Below, in pieces: positions 24,971-32,978 of a stretch of DNA of 64,000 nt. Position numbers and translations under genes: made by a program. A model generated the notes under the pieces. It ran no database searches. It had not been told where the DNA came from and saw nothing but the letters and a program-made list of their open reading frames with translations. The DNA is from DASSUW01 sp963811895 (GTDB lineage: Bacteria > Actinomycetota > Thermoleophilia > Solirubrobacterales > Solirubrobacteraceae): NCBI GenBank assembly GCA_963811895.1, contig CAWETE010000013.1, positions 1 to 64,000 of the forward strand, in the 5' to 3' direction. The first letter of the stretch is position 1, and each line of letters begins with the position of its first letter.

Positions 24971-26416
24971 GACGCCTTCTTCCCCAGCATCGAGTGGTGG
25001 CGGCCGTAGAAGAAGTACCAGATCAGCGCGACCGTGGTCCAGATGAAGAACACCCAGATCGTCACCGCTCGCAGGTCTGGATGATCCAGATGCAGCCGAC
25101 GATCGAGAGGATCGGGAGCACCGGGTAGAGCGGCACCTTGAAGCCGCGCGGCAGGTCGGGCGCCGTCCGCCGGAGCACCATCACGCCGATCGAGACGATC
25201 AGGAACGCGACCAGCGTGCCGATGCTGGTCATCTCGAACAGGAAGTCGATCGGCAGCAGCGCCGGCGAGCAGCGAGAGGACGACCGCCACGAAGATCGTC
25301 GCCTGCACCGGCGTCAGCGTGCGCGGGTTCAGCCGGTGGAAGAACGCGGGCATCATGCCGTCGCGGCCCATCGCGAACAGGATGCGCGTCTGGCCGTAGA
25401 TCACGACCAGCGTGACGCTGAAGATCGAGACCACGGCGCCGGCGGCCAGCACGGTGGCCGGCCAGGTCGAGCCGGTCACGTCCTCCAGGATCGCCGCCAG
25501 GCCCGCCTCCTGGCCCTCGAAGTCGGCCACCGGCTGGGCGGCGACGGCGACGATGGCCACGAGCATGTAGAGCTCGTCACCGTGATCAGCGCGAAGATGA
25601 TCGCCAGCGGCAGGTTCCGGCGTGGGTTCTTGACCTCCTCGCCCGCCGTCGAGACGGCATCGAGCCCGATGTAGGAGAAGAAGATGATGCTCGCGCGCCG
25701 TCATGATGCCGTCGAAGCCCGAACGGCGCGAAGTCCGACAGGTTGTCGGAGTTCCAGCCGGTGACGCCGACGAGCGATGAACAGGACCAGCACGGCGAGC
25801 TTGATCAGCACCATGACCGCGTTGACCTTCGCCGACTCGCTGGCGCCGCGCATCAGCAGCAGCGTGCAGAGCCAGACGAGCAGGATGGCCGGCAGGTTGA
25901 TGATGCCGCCCTGCTCCGGCGCGTTCGAGAAGTCCTCCGGGATCGTGAAGCCGAACAGGTTGTCGAGCAGCTCGTTGAGGTACTGCGACCAGCCGACCGC
26001 GACCGCGGCCGCGGAGACGCCGTACTCCAGCAGCAGGCACGCGGCGACGACCATCGCGACGGCCTCGCCCATCGTCGCGTAGGCGTACGAGTACGACGAG
26101 CCCGAGACCGGCACGGCGCCGGCCAGCTCGGCGTAGCAGATGGCCGTCAGGCCGGCGACGACGCCGGCGAGCACGAAGACCAGGATGACCGCGGGGCCGG
26201 CCTCCGGCACCGCGTCGGTGAGCATGACGAAGATGCCGGTGCCGATCGTCGCGCCGACGCCGAACAGCGTGAGCTGGAAAAGCCCGATCGTCCGCTTCAG
26301 CTCACCGCCGTCGGTGTCGGTCCCGGTCTCCTCGGTCATCACCGTCACCGGCTTGCGGCGCAGCATCTGCTGCCACAGCGTCGGCGACGAGACCTCATCC
26401 CCGTGAACGACGTCAT
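24967..26416 (-). pseudogene. APC-family cationic amino-acid permease (CAT/YfnA-like), frameshifted
   Basis: Joining frames gives a transporter of about 480 residues with twelve helices. It begins ELKRTIGLFQLTLFGVGATIGTGIFVML, the CAT signature. Recognisable helices include AEAGPAVILVFVLAGVVAGLTAICYAEL-like sequence, GEAVAMVVAACLLLEYGVSAAAVAVGW, and near the C-terminus ATVLAAGAVVSIFSVTLVVIYGQTRILFAMGRDGMMP and TIWVFFIWTTVALIWYFFYGR. Breaks occur near 25785, 25694, 25578, 25270 and 25070, and one near 26400 may restore a start at ATG 26416 (GGAGGAG four bases upstream). It would import basic or other amino acids by proton symport. It stands beside an ATP-grasp ligase. Confidence 0.8.
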
Positions 26417-26498
26417 CTCTCCTCCTCGACCCGTGTGCGGCGACACTCTTGCACTCGACGGTTGGACACGCGGACACGTGCGCGAGAGGATCGGCGCC

Positions 26499-27932
26499 AT
26501 GCTCCGGGGCATCTCCGAGATCCGCGCGTTCTTCCGCACCAACCAGACGCCGGTCTACTTCGTCTCGCCGACCGCGTTCAACCTGCTCGGCATCGACCGC
26601 TGGCTGCGGAACTTCTTCTACGTCAACTACTTCGACTCGTTCGAGGGCAACCACCCGCGCGTGTTCGTCCCCAAGGAGCGGCCGTACCGCGAGTTCGAGT
26701 CGATGGAGGACGTCTGCAACTACCTGCTCGAGCACAAGGAGGTGCTCGACCTCGTCAACAGCCGCGGCGAGGGCGGCAAGGTCGTGTTCGTCATGTTCGA
26801 CGACGAGACCGAGCGGGCGGCGGCGGCCGCCGGCCTCGAGGTCGCGCACCCGTCGGCCGAGCTGCGCCACCGGCTCGACTCCAAGATCGTCACCACCCAG
26901 CTCGGCAACGAGGCGGGCGTGCCGAGCGCGCCGAACACGCTCGGCCGCGCCACGACCTACGAGGAGCTGACCGCGCTCGCCGAGGGCGCCGGCCTCGGCG
27001 ACGACCTCGTGGTCCAGACCCCGTACGGCGATTCCGGCAAGACGACGTTCTTCATCCGCGGCGAGCGCGACTGGGACCGCTACGCGGGCGACATGGCCGA
27101 CCAGGAGCTGAAGGTCATGAAGCGGATCAACAACCGCGCGGCGGCCGTCGAGGCGGTGCTCACCCGCCACGGCACCGTGGTCGGGCCGCTGATGACCGAC
27201 CTCACCGGCCACCCGGAGCTGACCCCGCACAAGGGCGGCTGGTGCGGCAACGACATCTTCCCCGAGGTCCTGTCACCCGAGCATCGCGAGCGCGCGCGGG
27301 TGCTGACCCAGAAGCTCGGCGACCGACTCGCCGGCGAGGGCTACCGCGGCTTCCTGGAGATCGACTACCTCGCCGACGTCGACAGCGGCGAGCTGTACCT
27401 GGGGGAGATCAACCCGCGCATCAGCGGCGTGACGTCGATGACCAACGTGACGGCCGGCGCCTACGCCGACATGCCGCTGTTCCTCTTCCACCTGCTCGAG
27501 TACATGGACGTCGAGTACGAGATCGACGTCGACGACATCAACCGCCGCTGGGCCGAGGCCTCGAGCGTCGACGTCTGGAGCCAGCTCATCCTCAAGGACA
27601 CCGGCGACGAGGTCGAGCAGCTCAGCCAGGCGCCGCGGACGGGGATCTACCGGATCGAGGACGGCGGGATCTCCTTCGCCCGCTGGGGGCACGACTGGCA
27701 CAGCCTGCACGACGACAGCGAGGCCTTCTTCCTGCGCGTGCTGGCGCCGGGCGACTACACGTACCCGGGCGCCGACCTCGGCGTCCTGGTCGCCCGCTCG
27801 CGCATGCAGACGGAGGACAACGTGCTGACGCCGCGAGCGCACGAGTGGATCGACGGCGTCCACGCGCAATTCGCCGGCGCGTCCGCGGCGGCTCCGGCGC
27901 CCACGGGCGCGATGGCCTTCAAGACATCCTGA
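26499..27932 (+). CDS. ATP-grasp ligase of unknown substrate
   Basis: This is a 477-residue protein from ATG 26499 (GAGAGGA about eight bases upstream; GTG 26478 is an alternative). An N-terminal preATP-grasp region (1-130) ends with LDSK, the ATP-binding lysine. The glycine-rich loop is TPYGDSGKTTFF, and the Mg-binding end of the ATP-grasp domain is YLADVDSGELYLGEINPRISGVTSM. A C-terminal region (about 330-477) is unlike biotin carboxylase or Ddl. The fold joins a carboxylate (as acyl-phosphate) to an amine or thiol. Divergent from it is an amino-acid permease gene and convergent to it (14-bp overlap) a C45-type hydrolase gene, a set that suggests amide or peptide metabolism (inference). Confidence 0.85.
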   Translation: MLRGISEIRAFFRTNQTPVYFVSPTAFNLLGIDRWLRNFFYVNYFDSFEGNHPRVFVPKERPYREFESMEDVCNYLLEHKEVLDLVNSRGEGGKVVFVMFDDETERAAAAAGLEVAHPSAELRHRLDSKIVTTQLGNEAGVPSAPNTLGRATTYEELTALAEGAGLGDDLVVQTPYGDSGKTTFFIRGERDWDRYAGDMADQELKVMKRINNRAAAVEAVLTRHGTVVGPLMTDLTGHPELTPHKGGWCGNDIFPEVLSPEHRERARVLTQKLGDRLAGEGYRGFLEIDYLADVDSGELYLGEINPRISGVTSMTNVTAGAYADMPLFLFHLLEYMDVEYEIDVDDINRRWAEASSVDVWSQLILKDTGDEVEQLSQAPRTGIYRIEDGGISFARWGHDWHSLHDDSEAFFLRVLAPGDYTYPGADLGVLVARSRMQTEDNVLTPRAHEWIDGVHAQFAGASAAAPAPTGAMAFKTS

Positions 27933-29015
27933 CGGTCCGCGAGCCGCTCTCGAAGCGCTCGAACGACTGCTCCCAGGTCAGGTCCGGCCAGCGGTAGCGG
28001 ACGACGCCCCGCGCGGGCTCGTACGCCGCCGTGTAGAGGGTGCCGAAGCCGCGCTCGTGGGCGGTGCTGTGCAGCGGCGGCTCGAGGAAGGCGTCCTCGA
28101 AGCGGTCGCGGTCCTCCTGCAGCAGCTCGAGCACGCAGCGCTCGCGCTCCTCGCTGCGGATCGCCTCGGCGTACTCCGGCCACTCGACCTCGCCCTGGTG
28201 GTTGGTGGTGGCCGGCGTGTCGACGAACCGCGGCTCGCGGCCGGGGCCGACGTAGGCGGTGACGTAGGCGCCGGTCCGGTCGAGCAGCGTGAGGTTCTGC
28301 GGCGCATGGACCGGGATGCGCGCGAGCGCCGTGCGGGCCTGTCGACGTCGTCGCACGTCTCCAGCAGGTAGCGGACGACGAGCGGGACCGCGAAGCCGTC
28401 GCCGACGTCAGGCCGGCCGCCGAAGGTCAGCGAGACGGCGAGCCCGCGGTCGTTCATCCCGTCGAGCAGGCCCCACAGGCAGTCGCTCATCCCGATCACG
28501 CGCCGCTCGCCCCAGTGCGTGAGGTCGACGATGCCCTCCAGCCGGTCGGCCGGGTAGTCGTAGTTGCGGACCAGCAGCGGCTCGCCGCGGGTCCAGGCTC
28601 CCTGCGAGCAGCCGACGATGAAGCCCGGCGGGCGGTAGAGCGAGAGCAGCCGGGCGGCGAGGTCGCCCCCGCCGGCCAGCTCCACCAGCCGCTCGTAGAT
28701 CGGCATCAGCTCGGGCATGTGCTCCTCGAGCGCCCGGCGGCAGGCCGCGTAGCTCGGCCGCGCGGCGTCGCCCTCCTGCAGGTACCACGCCTGGTAGGTC
28801 GGCCACATGGCCTCGAACCGCTCGCGCCAGGCCGCGCCGGGTGTGAGCTCCTCGATCGCCTCGAACTCGAGCTCGCCGGGCGTCGGCTGCCGCTCGGGGA
28901 GCAGCCGGATCTGGTCCCACAGCGGCTTCCACCAGCGGTCGATGGCCGCCACCGCCTCGGCCGGCAGCCACTTCGCCCACTCGGGGCTACTCACTGACGT
29001 CCCGTGCAGCCACAC
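27919..29015 (-). pseudogene. C45-type autoproteolytic amidohydrolase/acyltransferase, one frameshift
   Basis: After joining the frames near 28335-28345, this is a protein of about 360 residues of the Ntn-hydrolase C45 (acyl-CoA:6-APA acyltransferase) type. The N-terminal part (about 1-115) is helical and Trp-rich. The expected nucleophile is the cysteine in PGFIVGCSQGAWTRGEPLLVRNYDYP, followed by DLTHWGERRVIGMSDCLWGLLDGMNDRGLAVSL. The C-terminal part in the second frame includes PVHAPQNLTLLDRTGAYVTAYVG. The start is GTG 29015 or GTG 28994. It cleaves or transfers acyl groups on amides, the chemical reverse of the facing ATP-grasp ligase (inference). Confidence 0.75.
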
Positions 29016-29040
29016 GGTCAGGATGGCATGGTCGCTTCCG

Positions 29041-29879
29041 ATGACCGCCGCCGTACTGCTCGCCCTGGCCTGCTCGGTCGCCTACGGCGCCGCCGATTTC
29101 CTCGGCGGCCTGGCCGCCCGAGGCGCTCACGTGCTGCTCGTCGTGGTCATCGCCGCGCCGGTGAGCCTGCTCGTCGAGCTGGTGCTGTGGCCGGTGGCCG
29201 GGGCGAGCTTCGTCACCGGCGCCGTCACGTGGGGCGCCGCGTCGGGCCTTGCGTCGGCGGCGGCGTTCGCCCTGCTGTACCGCACCCTGGCGATCGGGCC
29301 GATGAGCGTGCTCTCGCCCGTGACCGCGCTCGTGTCGGCGGCGCTGCCGGTCACCGTCGGTCTCATCGACGGCGAGACCCTCAGCGCGCTCGCCGTGGGC
29401 GGCATGGCCCTCGCCTTCGTGGCCATCGTGGTCGTCAGCGGCGGCACCGACACCGTGGAGTGCGCCCGAGCCGGACGGCGCTCGTCCTGGCCTTCGGCGC
29501 CGGCGCGGCCATCGCGCTGCAGCTCGTCTGCCTCGACCAGGCGCCCAGCGACAGCGGCATCGCCCCGCTGCTCGTCGGCCGCGCGGTGTCCTCCGCCGTC
29601 GTCCTCGGCGCCGCCTTCGCGGTGCGAAGTCGCCTCGGCGATGCCCGGCCGAGCCTGCCGGCCTCCGCGGGCGCCGGCGCGCTCGACTCGCTGGCCAACT
29701 TCGCGTTCCTGCTCGCCGTCCGCGAGGGCGACCTTGCCATCGTCGCGGTGATCACCGCGCTCTATCCCGCCGGCACCGTCCTGCTCGCGCGCGCGTTCCT
29801 CGCCGAGCGCATCGGACGCACGCAGCTCGCCGGACTCGGCCTCGCCGCCGTGGCCGTCAGCCTGCTTGCCGTCGGATGA
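29041..29879 (+). pseudogene. EamA-family (DMT) transporter, one frameshift
   Basis: This is a ten-helix transporter of about 279 residues once the break near 29465-29475 is bridged. The first half starts MTAAVLLALACSVAYGAADFLGGLAARGAHVLLV and ends IVVVSGGTDTVE. The second half, in the other frame, reads ALVLAFGAGAAIALQLVCLDQAP and ends with the conserved LAIVAVITALYPAGTVLLARAFLAERIGRTQL. Family members export small metabolites. It starts at ATG 29041, next to the divergent C45 gene, and overlaps the following small gene on the opposite strand by 23 bp. Confidence 0.78.
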
Positions 29880-30162
29880 TCCCGCCCTGATCGCTGCGCT
29901 TCGCCGGCGGGAGAGCGACGGCGAGCGCCACGGCCAATCCGCCGGCGACCGCGGCAAACCAACCGTTCACGACGACGTCGGTCCGGGCCGGCTCGCCATA
30001 GCTGCAACGCGCGCCAGGCGGCCAAGCGGAGAATCCGTCCGACTCGACGAACGTGGACCGTTCGCACGCCGCATCACCGGGCGCGCCCGTGTGCAGCCAT
30101 ACGAACGCCCCCACCGCGACGAACAAGCAAGCGGCCGCGATCAGAGCCAGCCGGAGCTTCAC
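29857..30162 (-). CDS. Small two-helix membrane protein with a Cys-containing loop
   Basis: This is a 101-residue protein from ATG 30162. An N-terminal membrane helix or signal anchor (about 3-24, LRLALIAAACLFVAVGAFVWL) is followed by an external loop with two cysteines (ACERSTF, RCSYG), and a second helix (about 66-86, GWFAAVAGGLAVALAVALPP). The loop cysteines may pair outside the membrane. The family is unknown. Its start faces the NTF2-fold gene, with the 16-bp palindrome at 30181 in the shared gap. Confidence 0.65.
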   Translation of the reverse strand: MKLRLALIAAACLFVAVGAFVWLHTGAPGDAACERSTFVESDGFSAWPPGARCSYGEPARTDVVVNGWFAAVAGGLAVALAVALPPAKRSDQGGIIRRQAG

Positions 30163-30180
30163 GCCTGCAATCTAGCCGGA

Positions 30181-30196
30181 CGTTCCCGCGGGAACG
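30181..30196. repeat. Palindrome CGTTCCCGCGGGAACG, copy 2
   Basis: This is a perfect 16-bp palindrome in the gap between divergent genes. It is the same core as at 5376-5391 and 37649-37664. In this position it cannot serve as a terminator for either neighbour and may be an operator. Confidence 0.6.
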
Positions 30197-30261
30197 CTGG
30201 TCGCCGAGGCCACGGCGCATTAGTGTCGCGTCATCGCCGTGTTCGTCCGTAAGGAGGGGCG

Positions 30262-30693
30262 ATGTCTGCACCAGCAGCCGAGCTTCGACGGGCCACCGAT
30301 CTCATAGATGCCTTCAATCAGGCGGACTGGGACCGGTTCCGGGGACTTCTTGCTCCCGCCGTCCGCTACACCGAAACGGGAACGGGACGGGAGGTGGAGG
30401 GCGCCGACGCCTACCTGCAGTTGTGCCAGGGCTGGAAGGAGGCGTTCAACGACGTCGCCGGCACGGTGACCAACGCGGTCGGGGGCCAGGACGTCGCCGC
30501 GTTGGAGATCCGCTGGGAGGGAACGCACACGGGTCCCCTGGAGACGCCTGCGGGCACCGTGCCGGCGTCGGGGAACCGGATCTCGGTCGACGCGTCGCTC
30601 TGGACGCGCGACGAAGGCGACGCCATCGCGGAGATCCACCATCACCTCGACGTCCTGACCCTGCTGCAGCAGGTCGGCGCACTCGCGGGCTAG
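30262..30693 (+). CDS. SnoaL-like (NTF2-fold) protein
   Basis: This 143-residue protein has an excellent AAGGAGG before ATG 30262. The NTF2 cone fold is shown by the N-terminal helix LRRATDLIDAFNQADWDRFRGLLAPAVRYTETGTGREVEGADAYLQL, followed by strands ALEIRWEGTHTG, NRISVDASLWTRDEGDAIAEIHHHLDVLTLLQQVG. SnoaL relatives act as polyketide cyclases, isomerases or binding proteins. No catalytic residue can be assigned. The VOC gene follows after four bases, so they form an operon. Confidence 0.85.
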   Translation: MSAPAAELRRATDLIDAFNQADWDRFRGLLAPAVRYTETGTGREVEGADAYLQLCQGWKEAFNDVAGTVTNAVGGQDVAALEIRWEGTHTGPLETPAGTVPASGNRISVDASLWTRDEGDAIAEIHHHLDVLTLLQQVGALAG

Positions 30694-30697
30694 CCCG

Positions 30698-31087
30698 ATG
30701 CACATCGAGCAGTTCGCCCTCATCGTCGACGACTACGACGCGGCGATCCGGTTCTTCGTGGACGCTCTCGGCTTCGAGCTCGTCGAGGACTCGCCGTCGC
30801 TGACCAACGACGGACGCCCGAAGCGCTGGGTGGTCGTGCGGCCGCCCGGTGCGACGACGGCGATCCTGCTCGCGCAGGCCGACGGTGAGCGGCAGGAGCG
30901 GGCCGTCGGCGACCAGTTCGCCGGTCGCGTCGGGCTGTTCCTCCGCGTCGACGACTTCGAGGCGTCGTACGACCGGATGCGCGAGGCCGGCGTCGAGTTC
31001 GTCTCCGAGCCGCGCCAGGAGCCGTACGGGAGCGTCGCCGTGTTCGTCGACGTCGCCGGGAACCGGTGGGATCTTCTGGGGAGCTAG
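30698..31087 (+). CDS. VOC-family (glyoxalase-fold) protein
   Basis: This 129-residue protein has the paired beta-alpha-beta3 VOC modules: HIEQFALIVDDYDAAIRFFVDALGFELVEDSP and VGLFLRVDDFEASYDRMREAGVEFVSEPRQEPYGSVAVFVDVAGNRWDLLG. Metal-ligand positions include His2 and Glu residues near YGSVAVF, as in the glyoxalase I/bleomycin-resistance superfamily. The reaction is unknown. It shares a transcript with the NTF2-fold gene. Confidence 0.88.
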   Translation: MHIEQFALIVDDYDAAIRFFVDALGFELVEDSPSLTNDGRPKRWVVVRPPGATTAILLAQADGERQERAVGDQFAGRVGLFLRVDDFEASYDRMREAGVEFVSEPRQEPYGSVAVFVDVAGNRWDLLGS

Positions 31088-31893
31088 AACCCCGCGTACG
31101 CGTGCCAGACGACCTCATACACAGCGTGCGCCTCGAGGAACGGCTCCAGGTCTTCGACGCCCGGGTCGCCGTAGGCGGCGAGCAGCTCTTCTGCGCTCTG
31201 CCCGCGAGCCCTGGCGCTCGCCATGAGCCCGGCGACGTCCCACGCGACGGGGCCGACGCACACGTCCTCGAGGTCGTTCCAGACCAGCCCGCGCTCGGTG
31301 CGCAGCAGATTCGACAACGAGGCGTCGCCATGAAGAGGCTGAGCGGGCAGTGAGCTCTCGAAGACCGCTGGGGTCAGCGCGTCCAGCTTGGAGCGAAGCC
31401 AGTCGATGTCCGGCGATGGAGGCAGCTCGGCCAGCAGGCGCTCGAGCCAGTCCCGCATCTCGCTCAGCGGGGGCAGGTCGCCCGGGAAGTCGGCGAGCGC
31501 GGCATGCAGTCGCCGCAGCGAACAGCCGAGCTCGCGTGGCTCCGGCGGCGGAGCCTGCGCGTCGTGTGGGACGAACTTCCACATCGTCATCCACAACCCG
31601 TCCTGCTCGTGGGGACCCGGCGGCAGGATGTCGCTCGGCGGAACGACCAGGTCGGTCCGCTCGGCCAGGAAGGTCCCGACGGCGACCTCGCGAGCCAGCC
31701 ATCGCTCGACGTCATCGTGCAGGACCGCCGTCCCGGTCATCACCCGCGCCACGACCGGGGCCGGCTTCAGATGCACCAGCGCGTTGCTGCCCGCGGCGAT
31801 CCGCACCGCCTCGTCGCAGGCCACGCCGTGCTCACGCGCCACGGCCTGCGCGGCCGCGAGCGCGGAGGCTTCGCCAGTCTTGTCGGCCGTCAC
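31084..31893 (-). CDS. Aminoglycoside-phosphotransferase-fold kinase
   Basis: This is a protein of about 269 residues. The start is GTG 31893 (TTG 31902 possible). The catalytic loop is LHGDASLSNLL (Brenner H-x-D-x5-N motif), and the metal-binding Asp follows in WNDLEDVCVGPVAWDVA. The N-lobe contains VHLKPAPVVARVMTG and REVAVGTFLAER. APH-fold kinases phosphorylate antibiotics, choline, homoserine or other hydroxyl groups. The target here is unknown. It overlaps the convergent VOC gene by 4 bp. A kinase of this type is also part of some RMM microcompartment loci, but this copy is 29 kb away from the BMC genes. Confidence 0.85.
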   Translation of the reverse strand: MTADKTGEASALAAAQAVAREHGVACDEAVRIAAGSNALVHLKPAPVVARVMTGTAVLHDDVERWLAREVAVGTFLAERTDLVVPPSDILPPGPHEQDGLWMTMWKFVPHDAQAPPPEPRELGCSLRRLHAALADFPGDLPPLSEMRDWLERLLAELPPSPDIDWLRSKLDALTPAVFESSLPAQPLHGDASLSNLLRTERGLVWNDLEDVCVGPVAWDVAGLMASARARGQSAEELLAAYGDPGVEDLEPFLEAHAVYEVVWHAYAGF

Positions 31894-31910
31894 GGCGCAC
31901 AAATATGCCG

Positions 31911-31938
31911 GGCCGGCCCGGCGGGAGCCGGGCCGGCC
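31911..31938. terminator. Strong GC-rich hairpin, likely terminator of the secreted-repeat gene
   Basis: The perfect 12-bp inverted repeat GGCCGGCCCGGC-GGGA-GCCGGGCCGGCC lies 19 bp past the stop of the minus-strand secreted protein gene. No U-run is present, as is common in high-GC actinobacteria. Confidence 0.6.
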
Positions 31939-31956
31939 GAGTACGGCGATGCGCTA

Positions 31957-32872
31957 TCAGGCGACGCACGACGCGACGACGCGCAGCGACCAGAAGTCGT
32001 CGTTGAGGATCTCCTCGCGGGCGACGGCGGTGTACTCGTCACCGGGGAAACCGCCGACGAGGAACTCCGGGAGGATGCGTTCCATCACCACCCTGCCCGT
32101 GGAAGCACCGATCTCCGCCCCGCCACCAGTGATCGTCATGCCGGCCGGGCACGTCACGTTGGCGACCTTCCGGTCTGCGGAGCCGGGTTCCGGCGCGAAG
32201 CTGCTGAGATACACCTGTCGCTCCGGTGCGATCGTGGCGCACACCGCGAACGCGTCGAGGCTCCAGTCTCCTCCGAAGCCGTCGTGGTTCTCCTGGGCGG
32301 TCACGAACGAGGACGTCCGCCCGTCGGCAAACGCGCCCATGGTCATCTCGGTGACGTGAACCTGGCCGGCCCCGCCGTTGACGCGGACGCCGGAGCCGAT
32401 CGCCCTTCTGCCCGCCGGGCAGTCGGCGATCTCCCGCTCGCTGTTCCCGGAGTCGGTCGGGCTGCGTGAGATGACGATCGTCTGACCCGGCAGCGGGTCC
32501 GAGCACAGCGCATAGGCGGTGACGGCCCACTGCCCGTCGGGGTCGGTCTCGTCTTCGATGGCGGTGACGACGTAACTGTCCGGGACGTCGGGATTGTTGG
32601 TGTGTCGGGGCTGCATCCGGGTCAGCACCACGTGGCTCGTGATCCCGGTGACCCGGCCGCTTCCCCCGGTGACCCGCTTTCCGGGCGGGCAGGTCGCCTC
32701 GATGGTCTTCGCGGGCTTGGAGTCGAACGGCGACTGGGCCGATCTGGCCACGGCGCCGGGCAGAGCCGCGGCGGCGGGCGCCGGCGCGACGATCTGGAAG
32801 GCCACGAGCAAACCGGCGGTGAGGGCGAGCGCCCCCAAGGTGCGTGATGCGTGCTGCGAGACGAGGGTGCAT
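31957..32872 (-). CDS. Secreted protein of three Cys-Pro repeat modules; homopolymer frameshift at the 5' end
   Basis: The mature frame has a signal helix (LALTAGLLVAFQIVAPAPAAA) followed by three related beta modules, each with a CP-x-G motif: TCPPGKRVTGGSGRVTG, DCPAGRRAIGSGVRVNG, TCPAGMTITGGGAEIG, and each ending in an AxxxC strand. The frame itself opens only at a TTG (32838). The real start is probably ATG 32872 (AGGAG seven bases upstream), giving HPRLAARITHLG, and one surplus base in the C5 run at 32832-32836 separates it. The function is unknown. The repeats resemble secreted actinobacterial beta domains. Confidence 0.65.
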
Positions 32873-32978
32873 GGCGGTGCTCCTGTCTGATGTACGGGTG
32901 GTCAAGGTCCGGCGACGGTACGCGCGCGGCCAGGACCGGACATCGGGAGCGGCGCCCTATGTTGGGCGATGCCCCTCC

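Noticed and set aside
31084..31893. APH-type kinase as part of the BMC pathway
   Set aside because: Some RMM loci include such a kinase, but this one is 29 kb away and has its own convergent neighbours, so no link can be claimed.
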